The notes below the pieces were generated by a model. It was not told the DNA's origin. It saw only the letters and a program-made list of their open reading frames with translations, and made no database searches. Shown piece by piece: positions 53,840 through 64,000 of a stretch of DNA of 64,000 nucleotides (within the stretch, counting starts at the first letter, position 1; the number at the start of each line of letters is the position of its first letter). A program made the translations under genes and the position numbers. Origin of the DNA: CAWAMR01 sp963783095 (GTDB taxonomy: Bacteria > Planctomycetota > Planctomycetia > Gemmatales > Gemmataceae); assembly GCA_963783095.1 (NCBI GenBank), contig CAWAMR010000020.1:273430-337429 (forward strand), given 5' to 3'.

Positions 53840-54590
53840 GTCGCGCCCGCAGATCGGCAAATTGCGTCTAGCTGCAACTGTTCCGCACGCAAACCGGCTT
53901 CGGGCATTCCGTCAATGGCCGTTCCATAAAACGGCCGAAGATTGTTGCGCAGAGTTTTGCGTTTGTGGGTAAAGCAGCGACTCACGAACTTGAGAAGCGC
54001 TGGTAAATCGGGCGTGGTTCCCGGCACGCCGCACGAGCCGCACGGCCGCCGAATCCACTTTGGGCGGAGGAGAAAAAGCGCGCTGGCGGGACTTTGCAAA
54101 CCAACTCGATTTCGCAAACAGTTTGCGTGGCAACTGTGAGATATCCATAGTCGCGCGAATGCGGTTTCGCCAGCAGACGTTGCGCCACCTCCCATTGCAT
54201 CAGAAAGACCGCCACTGGAAAGTTTGCGTCCAGTCGCAGAAACCGTTCGACTAATCGGCGACGTAATGTAATAAGGCAGATTGCCCGTAATAACCGCAGG
54301 TCCCCACTGCGGCCAAATCCGTAGCCAATACATCGGCGTGATGAATATGAAGTTCGGGTCGTTGGCAAATTTGCGTGTCAAGAGAATCGACCAATCTGCT
54401 ATCTAATTCGATGACATGGAGTTCTTCGGCACAAAGGGAGTAGATGACGCGTCAAAGCACCGCGTCCGGGGCCAATTTCCACGATGCGTGGCGGGATGCG
54501 TTTTGCCCGCGGCAGCGGCAATTTGATGCAAGGATGGATTCGGAAGTGAGGAAATGCTGGCCGAGCTTACGAGGCAAGCCTCAAGTGTAG
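53799..54590 (-). CDS. rsmA: 16S rRNA (adenine1518-N6/adenine1519-N6)-dimethyltransferase, many frame breaks
   Basis: The N-terminus gives LPRKLGQHFLTSESILASN, with the KLGQHFL signature of KsgA/RsmA. PPRIVEIGPGRGALTRHLL (SAM motif I) and VITGNLPYYITSP (catalytic NLPY) follow. The end reads FADLRARLKRTAASEKRFSG. The pieces lie in all three minus frames, and the break density equals that of the neighbours, so decay of this housekeeping gene is unlikely. The enzyme dimethylates two adenines near the 3' end of 16S rRNA. Both ends are approximate. Confidence 0.8.
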
Positions 54591-54633
54591 AACACGTTGC
54601 TACACTGATAGAATCGGACAAGTTTTGAAGACA

Positions 54634-56960
54634 ATGAATCAGACCGATTCTCTGGAAGGCTCAGTTGGCGGCTTCGCGCGAAGAAGTTGACCAGTTGAGA
54701 ACGGAGCTCAGGGCATCTGAGAGGCAACTCGCGCGCTTGCTCGGAGATGTTCGAAGAGCAGCAGCGGCGGTCAACAGCCAGCAGGCCACCTTGTGCGCGT
54801 GGAACGCGTCTTGATGGATGTTGTCACGGGCCGGGTTTGGCGCACTTTGCGAGCGGTTGGAAACGTTGTCAAAACCATTATTCCCGGCGAAAACGGCCAA
54901 AGGCGACTGGATCTCGATCGGCGCGCAACAACACCCATCCTGATTGGTGCGACGAACCGACCTGGCCATTGAGAATTCGCCGTCCTCGCGCCGCGGCAAA
55001 ATCACTGTGCGCGGCTGGGCGGTGGCCGAGGGCGGCGTGGATAGCGTCCAGATTAAGTGGGTGCGCTTCCACTGATTGAAACCACGCCCTCCATTCCTCG
55101 GCCCGGATGTTCAAAAGTTTCTGCCGGCTTTGGACAAATCGGGCGAGCCGGGTTCATCGCTGCAGTTTGATTCCAAGCGACTGTCCAAAGGCCGGCATAC
55201 CATCCTTGTGCGTGCTTTGGTGAAGGACGAGGTGGTCCGTGAAGCCCGGACCTTCGTCGACATTGACCACGAGGAGGGTTCGCCTCCGATTACCAGCGTT
55301 GGATCCACGAATTCGAGCGGCCTGAATCGCAAATGATCGAGTTGAAGGTCGCTTCTTTCCGGTGCAGCCGAAAATCAGATTCTCATGCCGGTCTACAACA
55401 CCAAGCCCGAGGAACTGGAGGCGGCCATCGATTCGGTTATCCGTCAGTCTTATCCGCATTGGGAGCTTGTGTATTTGTGACGATGGCTCTTCCGATCCGG
55501 CCGTTCGCAAATGTTGGAGGGTATGCGGCGCTCGATCCGCGCATCAAGGTGCATTACGCAACGGAGCAAGGCGGCATTTCGCGGGCCTCGAATACTGCTT
55601 GGCGGATGGCGACCGGCGATTATATTGGTCTGCTCGATCACGACGATACGCTCGCGCCGAATGCGCTTGCCTATGTCTGCGAGGCGATCAACCAGAATCC
55701 GGTTGCGACTTGTTCTACAGCGACGAAGATAAGATCGACGAACGGGGCTACACGCTTCGATCCGTTCTTTAAGCCAGATTGGTCGCCTGATCTGGTCCTT
55801 TCGGAGAACTACATTTGCCACATGCTGGTGTTGCGGCGCGATCTGGCCGAGAAGGTCGGGCGGTTTCAATCCGGCTTTCGATGGAAGTCAGGATTATGAT
55901 CTGGTTCTGCGCGCGTCCGAACAAGCGTCGCGGATTCATCATATTCCAAAGTGCTCTATCACTGGCGCGCGGGTGCATCTTCCACAGCCAGCGGTATAGA
56001 GAACAAGAGTTACGCCACCGATGCGGCACGGCTGTGCTTTGCAGCGATCATTGCGATCGCACGCAATCGGGCGAGGCGCGTTGAGCCGGGCAAGATCGCT
56101 GGCCGCTGAGAGTACGGTATCCCATTGACCGCGGGCACGCGCGTGAGCATCATTATCGCCTCCGGCGGCAAGGTGGATATCTTGCGCGCCAATTTGGAAA
56201 GTCTCGTTTGCCAAGACCTGCTATACGAATTACGAAGTAGTGATTGTCGATAACTCAAAGGGCAATGCGCATGAGAAGATGGTGAGTCAATTCCAGGCCG
56301 CGCTACGTCAATTTGCGTTACATCGATTGGCGGAACCAGCCGTTCAATTTTTCCGCCATCAACAACGCCGCCGCACGCCAATGCGACTCGCCCGTTCTGC
56401 TTTTCTTAAACGACGATACGTCTGTGATTGAGGCGAATTGGCTTACGGCGATGGTGGAACTTGCGCTGAGGCCGGAAGTAGGTGCGGTGGGAGCCAAACT
56501 GCTTTACCCCAATGGGGCGATTCAACATGCGGGCGTGGTTATGGGTCTTTTCGACAATTGCGGCCATGCGTTCAAAGGGCTGAATTGAACGACGGGTCAC
56601 TACTTTGATTTTTCGGACGTGATTCGCAATGTGAGCGCCGTTACGGGCGCTTGTCTGATGACCCGCGCCGATGTTTTTTGGCAAGTTGGCGGCTTCGATC
56701 AAACGCAGTTTGCCGTGGCATTCAACGATGTGGATTTGTGCTTGAAGATGGGCGTTTGCGGCTATCGCGTTCTTTATACGCCACATGCGGTTTTGTATCA
56801 CCATGAGTCGTTTTCTAAGAGTTCGAAGGACTTCATTCCGCATCCGGCGGAGGTAGCGGCCATGAAATCGAAGTGGGAGAACGTGATTTCGCACGATCCT
56901 TTTTACAGCCCGAATTTGACGCGGGTGGATGAGGACTTTTCTTTGCGAACGCGCATATGA
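54634..56960 (+). CDS. Tandem family 2 glycosyltransferase, many frame breaks
   Basis: The protein has about 770 residues. An N-terminal coiled coil (LAASREEVDQLRTELRASER) is followed by a small beta domain and then the first GT2 domain: LMPVYNTKPEELEAAIDSVI, HWELCICDDGSSDP, ATGDYIGLLDHDDTLAPNAL (DxD). A second GT2 domain has VSIIIASGGKVDILRANLES, SPVLLFLNDDTSVIEANWL (DxD), NGAIQHAGVVMG and RVLYTPHAVLYHHESFSKSS. This is the double-GT2 plan of O-antigen or teichoic-type rhamnan synthases. More than ten shifts are present. It is likely to be a cytoplasmic enzyme of surface polysaccharide synthesis. Confidence 0.82.
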
Positions 56961-57002
56961 GCGGCGAAGAGGGTTAATCTGGGAGTAGCGAGGTTCACCA
57001 AG

Positions 57003-57188
57003 ATGGCCGATTCGAGGAAGGAAAAGGTGTCGTACGTCAATTACGATGGCAATACGATCGTCGATGTGAACGCGCTGTTGCAGAGTCCAAAGGTACGAGC
57101 AACGATTGAGCGCATGTCGAAGGCAAACGAACGATTTCGCGGTAAGCCCGGCGTCACGTTCATTATGCCATTTCGACCGCGCGAATAA
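57003..57188 (+). CDS. Small hypothetical protein (61 aa)
   Basis: One uninterrupted frame: MADSRKEKVSYVNYDGNTIV, DVNALLQSPKVRATIERMSK, ending MPFRPRE. It is charged and soluble. No family is recognised. It precedes a membrane-protein gene by 10 bases and is probably co-transcribed with it. Confidence 0.55.
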   Translation: MADSRKEKVSYVNYDGNTIVDVNALLQSPKVRATIERMSKANERFRGKPGVTFIMPFRPRE

Positions 57189-57198
57189 GCTCTAGCGG

Positions 57199-57897
57199 AT
57201 GCCTTACAATCTGCTGCTTCTGCCGCTTTGGCGGATATCTATTTATCCATTTAACGCACTATTTCCGTTTTGCCGCCCAAGCATGGATGGCTATCGTTTC
57301 CTGTTTCAGGCGGCCATTGCGGGGGTGGCTTTATCGATTTTAGCCCGTTTGGCCGAGCTGTTGGCCGGCTCGACTCCGCTTGGGCTGGTTCTCGGAAGAT
57401 ATTGGCCAATTTTTTCGCCATTCCCATATTCCGCTACCAGCGCGCTCTCGTTGCTGCTGGGCCCAGCGCGTGCGCTCATGGTGAACTTATTCCTCGACAA
57501 GGAAAAAGCGAAAGACAAGGAAATAAGGCGCGAGGAAACTGGTTTCTTAAGTTGATTCACCAAGCGGACATCCAAAAACGGCTGATTTCCCTTACCCTGG
57601 ATTCGCGTAAATGGTATGTCGGTTGGGTAGCTGAGTCGCCCAACCTTGATCCGCATGAACAGTATTTCAGGCTGCTTCCTTTCATTAGCGGGTATCGCGA
57701 TAAAGATACGTTAGAGGCACAGCAGACCGTCTATTATGAGGCGGTCTTAGCCGAGATCCCTCGATGACAGCGAGTTTGTCGTCACGTTACCTTTGAAAGA
57801 TGTCAAGATTGCGGGATTTTTCAATGATGAGATTTACGACGAATACTTCGCCGCGCCGCCGGACGACCCCTCCGCACCGCCGATGTTAGTGAATTAG
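57199..57897 (+). CDS. Hypothetical membrane protein, frame breaks
   Basis: The N-terminus has two or three membrane segments (MPYNLLLLPL, GYRFLFQAAIAGVALSILAR, PYSATSALSLLLGPARALMV), followed by a charged stretch (DKEKAKDKEI). After a shift near 57540 comes a soluble domain (QKRLISLTLDSRKWYVGWVA, YFRLLPFISGYRDKDTLEAQ). A further shift near 57765 leads to VVTLPLKDVKIAGFFNDEIY and the stop. No function known. The 333 bases after it hold nothing I can read as a gene. Confidence 0.55.
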
Positions 57898-58230
57898 CGG
57901 GTCGCGGCCTTAAATTTGCGGCGAGTCGCGTTTCCGGCTGCAGCATGGTGAGCGCCGATGACGATTGCGGGCGGAGAAAGAACACGTTAGCCGATTGTCG
58001 CTTTGCACTTTCGATCGGATGCTAATGTCCCGGCGATTTTAGGTGATACCACACGTCAGGCAGGCAGTCGAATTTCGCGGCTTCATACCAGCGGCCTTCC
58101 TGCTGATTCGCTGGTTGGCTCAAGTCGTGCGCGAGGTAAAAGTAAAGAAAACAGTTGCACGCTGGCCGCGCGCTGCGCCGGTCGTCATTACGACCAGGTT
58201 TCTGAACGGATTCGGGCTGGGAGAACCACG

Positions 58231-58760
58231 TTGGCGGATGGCGATAGCTTTGCCCTTTGCGAAGAGCGTTTCGCGGCTCTGGTGAATCGGCAAGCGCGCT
58301 TCGTTTTTCGCGTGGCGTACGGGGTGCTTAGGAATTCGCACGACGCGGAAGATGTCGTGCAGGAGGTGTTTCTCCGGCTCTACCGATCGCGCGCCTGGGA
58401 CAAGATTGAAGATGAGCGGGCCGTCTGTCGCGCGTAGCTTGGCGCGTGGCGGTGGACCATTTGCCAAAGTCCGCAGCTCGTAACGAGGCGTTGCATGCTG
58501 AATCGCCTTCGCGCGATGAGACGCCGGAACAGGCGGCAGTGCAAGCCAACTGGGCGGCGGTTGTCCACAGCTTGATGGATGCCTTGCCGGAAGAATTGCG
58601 TCAACCGCTGGTTTTATCCGCAGTGGACGATTTGAAGTCGTTTGACATTGCCCAGATCCTGGGCATTCCAGAGGGTACGGTGCGGACGCGCGTCAGGAAG
58701 GCCCGCGAGATCTTGAAACAGAAATTGTTGCGTTTGACGGGAGAGCTATGGAAGACGAGA
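58231..58760 (+). CDS. ECF RNA polymerase sigma factor, frame breaks
   Basis: TTG start after GGGAG. Region 2: FAALVNRQARFVFRVAYGVL, then SHDAEDVVQEVFLRLYRSRA. Region 4: LDALPEELRQPLVLSAVDDL-like (read here as MDALPEELRQPLVLSAVDDL) and SFDIAQILGIPEGTVRTRVR with KAREILKQKL. The length is about 175 residues. The stop is unclear because the next gene's start overlaps. It is paired with a membrane protein typical of acidobacterial anti-sigma genes. Confidence 0.82.
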
Positions 58761-59276
58761 TGGATGAGCTGGGGCAGCGAGTTTTGCAGGATGGCATTTC
58801 CCATTACGCCGACGCTGAGCTGTGGCGGGATTGGAAGAGCGCATCATTGCGTGGGTGAGGATGACTGAGAGTTCGCGCAGCAGCAGAGCGGAATGGTGGG
58901 CCGTGTTGGCGGTTGGAGTAGCGGCGTTGCTAGTGGGCGGATTTGTTTATTTAGGGACGGAGCACACCGAGTCGCGGCCGAGGAGCGTTGCGGTAGTAAA
59001 GAAGGCCGCCACTCCCGACTTGGCGCCGAGGCGAACGGTGGCGATCAGGGTTTTTAGGCCAAGAGTTTACAGTCATAGGAGGGCGGCGCTGCCCAAGCAG
59101 CCAGAGTTCCCGACTCCTTCGCCATTGACCAGCGAAGAGTGCCTGCTGCTGGCCATGGTGAAACAAGATCCTGAAGGGACGGCGCAGGTGTTTACAGCTT
59201 ACGAAAACGCGAGAGCGAACCGCTGGAGATCGCTCCGCTGGTGATCCCGCCGCTTGAGACCGGCGAGGGGCAGTAG
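58748..59276 (+). CDS. Anti-sigma-like membrane protein, frame breaks
   Basis: It starts MEDEMDELGQRVLQDGISHY overlapping the sigma gene. After a shift near 58810 come the membrane helix (WWAVLAVGVAALLVGGFVYL), a proline-rich periplasmic stretch and a C-terminal LTSEECLLLAMVKQDPEGTA. The natural end reads PLEIAPLVIPPLETGEGQ with TAG at 59276. Single-span topology next to an ECF gene supports an anti-sigma or regulatory role by position only. Confidence 0.65.
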
Positions 59277-59290
59277 GAAAGGAGAAATTT

Positions 59291-59803
59291 ATGATTACAA
59301 CGAGAAGGTTGATCCTCGGATCGCTGGCACTCGCGATAGCTGTGGGGCGCATGCTTTGGCGAAGACGCCGAGCCACTGAAGTTTTACAGGCTGGAGTTTG
59401 TCGTGAAGGAGGTGCAGGGGAACAAAATCCTCAATGCGCGGACCTATTCACTGTGGTTCCGTCAGGCGGCCATAGCGGACAGGGGATTCGGGCAGGGAGC
59501 AAAATACCATACATCTCCAAGCAAGGCGCGACGACGGAATATCAGCAAGAGACGTGGGTGTAAGTATAGACACGAGAGAGGTCACAGAATCCGACGACCG
59601 GTTGTCGTTTGGGATCGGCGTCGAGATCGAGCCCTCTGGCGGAGGGGCCTTCGGCGCCAACCGATCATCCGGTGGTTCGTCAGAACCGCTGGAGTTCAAC
59701 GGCGACGATACCGCTCAGAAGAACGACGCTGTTATTCTCCAACAACAACGTCGATTCTAAGAGCCAGATGCAAGTAGAAGTGACGGCAACGCCGATTCGC
59801 TAA
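59291..59803 (+). CDS. Secreted hypothetical protein, frame breaks
   Basis: AAAGGAG precedes the ATG. It has a signal peptide (TTRRLILGSLALAIAVG). The mature part reads KFYRLEFVVKEVQGNKILNA with RTYSLWF, then DIDTREVTESDDRLSFGIGV and a C-terminal NNNVDSKSQMQVEVTATPIR. I recall this as an acidobacterial family of unknown function that follows sigma/anti-sigma pairs. Shifts near 59345 and 59520 and later. Confidence 0.6.
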
Positions 59804-59944
59804 TGAGTGTTTGGGATGCACCAAAGGATTGCGCTGCGGCCGCAGTGTTTCTTAGATGTGCCCTTGGCGCGGTCGTAGGGATGGGTGACTTCAGGGCGGA
59901 ATCACTTCGCTCGCAGCTCGTGTGTGTCGTCGGGTTGGGGTGGT

Positions 59945-60715
59945 ATGTTTTATCGCGGCCTTCGAAAAGCCAGACTTCAGGCCCCCTCCGCGCGTCCTCT
60001 GCCCGCGCTCGCGAACCAGACCCGCTCGGCGGGCGAGACCAAAGTTAATCCCGACGGCGCACAATCTTCGCTACGTTTGGATTCCCCCGGACCAGTTCAT
60101 GATGGGCTGCTCGCCCGACGATTCACTATGCGGTGACGATGAGAAACCCGCGCGCGAAGTGAGGCCAGTCGCGGGTTTGGATCGGCTAAACGGAGGTGAC
60201 ACAACGCGCCTATAAGCGGTAACCGGAAAGGTGAATCCGAGCCGCTTCTGGGGCGACAACCTCCCAGCCAGCAGGTCACTTGGGAGGCGGCAAAGGTTTA
60301 TTGCGAGGCAGTGGCAGGATGAGCTGAACGGAAGCGGAGTGGGAATATGCTGCGCGCTCACGAAGCACGACGGCGCGTTACGGCAACCTCGACGACGTTG
60401 CTTGGTACAATCGCGACAGCGTTGACGGACCACAACCCGTGGCCCAGAAAGTCGCCCAACGCGTGGGGCCTTTACGATCTATCTGGGGAACGTTTGGGAA
60501 TGGTGCAGCGATTGGTATGCTGACTATGTTGACTATTCCGCTGCGCAGCCGCAGGACCCGACTGGGCCGAAGAGTGGAGCGGAGAAAATCCTGCGCGGCG
60601 GCTCATGGGATGACGGCAAGGGATTCGTTCTGCGTCTCAGGCCGGTTCAGGAGCAGGCCTACGGACCGTGACGAAGCCTTCGGTTTCGTTGTAGTGGGGA
60701 ATTGCGTTAACCCAT
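59945..60715 (+). CDS. FGE-like (SUMF1) protein, many frame breaks
   Basis: Pieces in three frames give NLRYVWIPPDQFMMGCSPDD and DEKPAREV, then VTWEAAKVYCEAVAG, STTARYGNLDDVAWYNRDSV, NAWGLYDLSGNVWEWCSDWY-like, and AEKILRGGSWDDGKGF. This order is the FGE-sulfatase fold. As in most acidobacterial paralogues, activity on sulfatases cannot be assumed. The start is approximate. Confidence 0.7.
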
Positions 60716-60921
60716 CCCCGAGCCGCAGCTGCCAAAGGAAAGTTCCTGAGATACTTCATCTCCTTCGCCTGCCAGCAAACGAAATGAGGTTCCGTTGACC
60801 CTCACCACAAACGTCCCGCAAGCTGAATGCTCGGATCACGGCGAAGGTGAAAACGGGCACTTACACTCCTGGTTTTTCTGCTACAATTCTGGGAACTGAT
60901 CTACAATCTCGGAGATTTGTC

Positions 60922-61493
60922 ATGCCAGAACAAAACGGAAATAAAGACGCCGGCGATTATCCAGCGGCGTTGGGCACCCAGCGGCAAGCGCTGGACGAGC
61001 TTTTCAGCGCCGCCTATGAAGAGCTGCGGCGAATGGCCATCGCGGCGAAACGTTCGCGCGTGAATCCCGCCGTCAGCACCGGCACGTTGATTCACGCCGC
61101 GTGGCTGAAGCTGGCGGCGCACAACGCTTCGCACCAGAATCAAGAGAGCACTTTATGCGCATCGCTGCCAGAACGATGCGCTTTGTGCTGACGGAAGCCG
61201 CGCGAAAGACGATCGCCCTGAAGAGAGGCGGTGAAAACGCCGCTTTCTTTGTCACTATGGATGCCGATGGTTTCGAAATTTCGAGCGACAAAGATGTGCT
61301 GGCTTTAGACGATGCGCTGGGTGAACTGGAGCGGCTGAGTCCACGCCAGGCCAGGATCGTGGAAGAGCGTTTTTACGGTGGATTTCCGGAGCAGGAAATC
61401 GCGGCTATGCTCGAAATCTCAACTGAAACAGTCCGGCGCGACTGGCGTTCGGCCAAAGCATGGCTGGCGGTGGCATTACGGCGGCACGGTTGA
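60922..61493 (+). CDS. ECF-like sigma factor of the TIGR02999 type, one or two frame breaks
   Basis: ATG at 60922: MPEQNGNKDAGDYPAALGTQ, then LDELFSAAYEELRRMAIAAK and NPAVSTGTLIHAAWLKLA (region 2). After a shift near 61150: FMRIAARTMRFVLTEAARKT, and region 4 LERLSPRQARIVEERFYGGF with EQEIAAMLEISTETVRRDWR. This subfamily sits upstream of Ser/Thr kinase-TPR genes in acidobacteria, as here (30-base gap). Confidence 0.88.
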
Positions 61494-61523
61494 CCCGAAC
61501 GGCGCCGAACCTGGTTCTGAAAC

Positions 61524-64000
61524 ATGAGCACTGGCAACACGGAAGACCGGCTCCGCTGGCAAAGGGTGCAGAACCTTTTCCACGAGGCCGTAAGCCTGCC
61601 GCCGGCCGAGCGCCGCTTATCTTGCAAGCGCTAGCGAGGGTGACTCGGATTCGGGTCGGAAGTGAAGGCCATGCTCGAAGAGGATGCTAGGAGCGCCTCC
61701 TTGCTCGATCTAGAGCTGCCCGATGTCGCTCACTCTCTGGTGGCCGGTTTGCCCGATTCGTTCTCTACCGAGGAGTTTCGCCAGTAAGAATCCGCACCTT
61801 GCTCGGCGAAGGAGGGTCCGGGGTCGTCTACCTAGCAGAACGGGTCGACTAAGGCAGCCAAGTCGCCATTAAAATCCTGAGCAGCGGCACAATCTCACCC
61901 ACACGGCGGCAGCGCTTCGCCGATGAACAGAGAACGCTGGCCCAATTAGACCATCCGTTCATTGCGCGCATTCTGGATGCGGACACGTTGCGCGACGGCA
62001 CTCCGTGGTTCGCCATGGAGGATGTGCAAGGCCAGCCGATTTCGCTGTACTGTCAAGCGCGAAAGTGTTCCATCCAAGAGCGCTTGCGGCTGTTTTCGGG
62101 CCGTTTGCGAAGCAGTGCAATACGCTCATGCCCACGCCATTATCCATCGCGATCTGAAACCATCCAACATTCTGGTGAGGCGGATGGGGTTGTGAAGCTT
62201 TTGGATTTCGGCATTGCGAAACAAATCGCCGATAGCGAGGAGTTAGGCAGGTGATTACAACCGGCCAGCGGCCGATGACGCTCGCCTACGCCTCACCGGA
62301 GCAAATCCGCGGCCAACAGACCAACACTCAATCGGACGTCTATTCACTCGGAATCCTGCTTTATGAGTTACTCGCCGAGCGGCTACCCTTCGACCTGGCG
62401 AACAAGAGTCTCACGGAGGCCGAGCGGATCGTGTTGGAGCAGCCAATCGAACCGCCTTCGGTGGTAGCGCATCACGGGCCGGCTTTATCGAAAAGCGCGC
62501 TGAGCGATCTGGATGTGGTGTGTCTCACGGCGATGCACCGCGATCAGCAACGGCGCTATCGTTCGGCGGAAGCGCTCATTCGCGATATCGATCACTATCT
62601 CAAAAACGAGCCTCTGGAAGGCGCGGCCGGACAGCCTGGGTTACCGGCTTGGGGAATTTATACGCCGTCACCAGCGGGTCCTTTCGGCGGCTGCGGCGGC
62701 GGGTGTCATCATAGCGGCTCTGACCCTTTTCTTTACGATTCGTCTGGCCAGAGCTCGCAACGGAGTTCTGGCGGAGGCGCAGCGGCATCACAGCGGGATC
62801 GAGCGGTTGGGATGCTGAACGTGTTTGACGGCGGCGACAAGACGGCCGCTCCGGCCGACACTCTGCGAGCCGTGGCGCTGATCGATCGAGGCGTGCAATC
62901 GGCGCCTGCGACCGACAACGAACCCGACTTTCAGGCGGACCTTTACCAGACCCTGGGGAACATCTACCAGAAGCTGGAAGCTGGATAGCGCGGACGCGCT
63001 GCTGCGATCTTCTGAGGAAGAACGGAAGGGCATTTATGGGCCCGACAGCAGTGAAGAGGCACAAGCCTTGGTCTCCCTCGGACTATTGCGGGTGGATCAA
63101 GCGCGGATAGAAGACGCCGAGAAACTCGTGCGGCAGGGATTGGCGATGAGCAAGCGCCACTTAGCGCCGGACGATCCGCAGATTGCGGTCGGGATGTCCG
63201 CGCTCGGCTATGTACTGAGTGAGGAGGGCCACCTTGCGGACGCCATCCAGCTACTGGATGAGGCCGTCCGGCTGCAATCGGTGCGCAGTGCGGCTTCGAC
63301 GGAGCTCTCCGATAGCATCGCGCACCTAGCCATCGCTCACTACAATAGCGGCCATTATGCGGTGGCCGAGGGGTTGCACGAGCGTGTGTTATCGATGGAC
63401 CGGCAACTGTACGGCAACACTCATCCCAGAGTGGCCGACGACCTGGTGAATTTGGGTATAATCCAACACGACTTGGGAAATGACGCCCGCGCGGAGCAAT
63501 ATTACAGGCAGGCACTGGGCGATCAAGCAAGCCTGGTACGGCGACGACCATCCGGAGACCGCCGAAACCATGACGGCGGTGGGGCAGGCGCTGGTGTATC
63601 AGGGCCGGTACGACGAAGCGGCGCGTTTTCTGCAGCAGGCCGTTTCCATTCAGGAGCGCTTTTTCGGCAAGGCGCATACCCAGGTTGCCATGGGGCTGAA
63701 CATGCTGGCGATGCTGGATTTGAAGCGCAAGCATCTGAAGGAGGCAGAAGCGGAGTTCACGCGCATGGCCGACATCTATCGCGCTATATACGGTAGCCGG
63801 CATTACACGGCGGGCGTCGCGGCACTGACCATGGCGTTGGTCTATCAGGAGCAAGGCAATTACGCACGCGCCGAAAACTCCGACCGCGCCGGGCTGGATC
63901 TTCTCCTGGCGAGTTTGCCTCCCGGTCATCAATACACGGCGATTGCCCGCATCCGGCTCGGGCACGTGCTTGTTTTGGAGCGAAGGTATCAGGAGGCCGA
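61524..64000 (+). CDS. Ser/Thr protein kinase with TPR repeats, partial, many frame breaks
   Basis: It begins MSTGNTEDRLRWQRVQNLFH. The kinase domain: LLGEGGSGVVYLAERVD, VAIKILSSG, AIIHRDLKPSNILV, VKLLDFGIAK, LAYASPEQI and SDVYSLGILLYELLAERLPF. A membrane helix follows (VLSAAAAAGVIIAALTLFF), then at least eight TPR units outside (ALVSLGLLRVDQARIEDAEK, IAHLAIAHYNSGHYAVAEGL, MGLNMLAMLDLKRKHLKEAE). The architecture is characteristic of acidobacterial kinases. The gene runs off the window; full members have about 850-950 residues. It is probably transcribed with the TIGR02999 sigma gene. Confidence 0.88.

Noticed and set aside
50705..64000. A genomic island transferred from an acidobacterium
   Set aside because: The segment includes a core gene (rsmA), lacks any integrase or attachment site at the join, and coincides with a sharp rise in frame breaks; an assembly chimera is simpler.

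Overview
The first ~50.6 kb of the window look like a planctomycete chromosome, probably near the Gemmata/Pirellula type. Evidence: a DUF1549/DUF1553 cytochrome-type protein, two TIGR03067 proteins, a secreted FGE-like protein, PQQ-like beta-propellers, a VCBS/FG-GAP protein with a CxxCH site, a Ser/Thr kinase with a single C-terminal membrane anchor, an LptD/OstA-like protein, a long-N-terminus RsgA, an ISKra4-type insertion sequence and many palindromic intergenic elements. From about 50.7 kb to the end the gene content is that of an acidobacterium of the Solibacter/Bryobacter type: gluconate dehydrogenase subunit 3 plus GMC oxidoreductase, SMP-30, KsgA, tandem GT2, two ECF sigma factors, and a kinase-TPR protein. 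Reading-frame breaks become very dense there. I read the join as a probable assembly chimera (or a very poorly polished low-coverage end), not as a biological island.

Layout. 1-1015: an insertion sequence cut by the window edge. 1076-1954: an alpha-2-macroglobulin gene reduced to its two ends. 2245-8273: OPT transporter, Uma2 nuclease, a tiny gene, SWIM-SNF2 helicase. 8330-10552: methyltransferase and two TIGR03067 proteins, all on the minus strand. 10718-16521: HEAT membrane protein, Ser/Thr kinase, HEAT/beta-propeller protein. 17149-22323: a plus-strand unit of a YcjX-type GTPase, a conserved hypothetical and a secreted protein whose gene is split by the second, complete IS copy (20662-22210, 8-bp target duplication). 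22389-28628: broken Rpn-type gene, RND efflux pump coupled to an SDR, then a sigma-factor operon running to 29547. 29633-32971: TPR protein, an unrecognised partner and a PQQ-propeller protein. 33155-36954: FGE-like protein and the DUF1549/DUF1553 protein. 37156-45940: HAD phosphatase, RsgA, a large membrane/TPR protein, FG-GAP protein, MFS transporter. 46424-50571: LptD-like barrel protein and a methyltransferase. 50705-64000: the acidobacterial-type segment.

Three themes stand out. (1) Several genes are deletion scars: the alpha-2-macroglobulin remnant, an Rpn-type nuclease missing its middle, a truncated DUF433 gene and a 12-codon relic of a second SNF2 helicase. (2) Six or more large, nearly perfect inverted repeats sit between genes, in convergent, divergent and tandem contexts. 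(3) Single-base frame breaks are rare in the first 25 kb, common after 37 kb and extreme after 50.7 kb, so many genes below are given as one feature spanning several frames. I saw no CRISPR array, rRNA or tRNA. All identifications are from reading the sequence; no database search was run.
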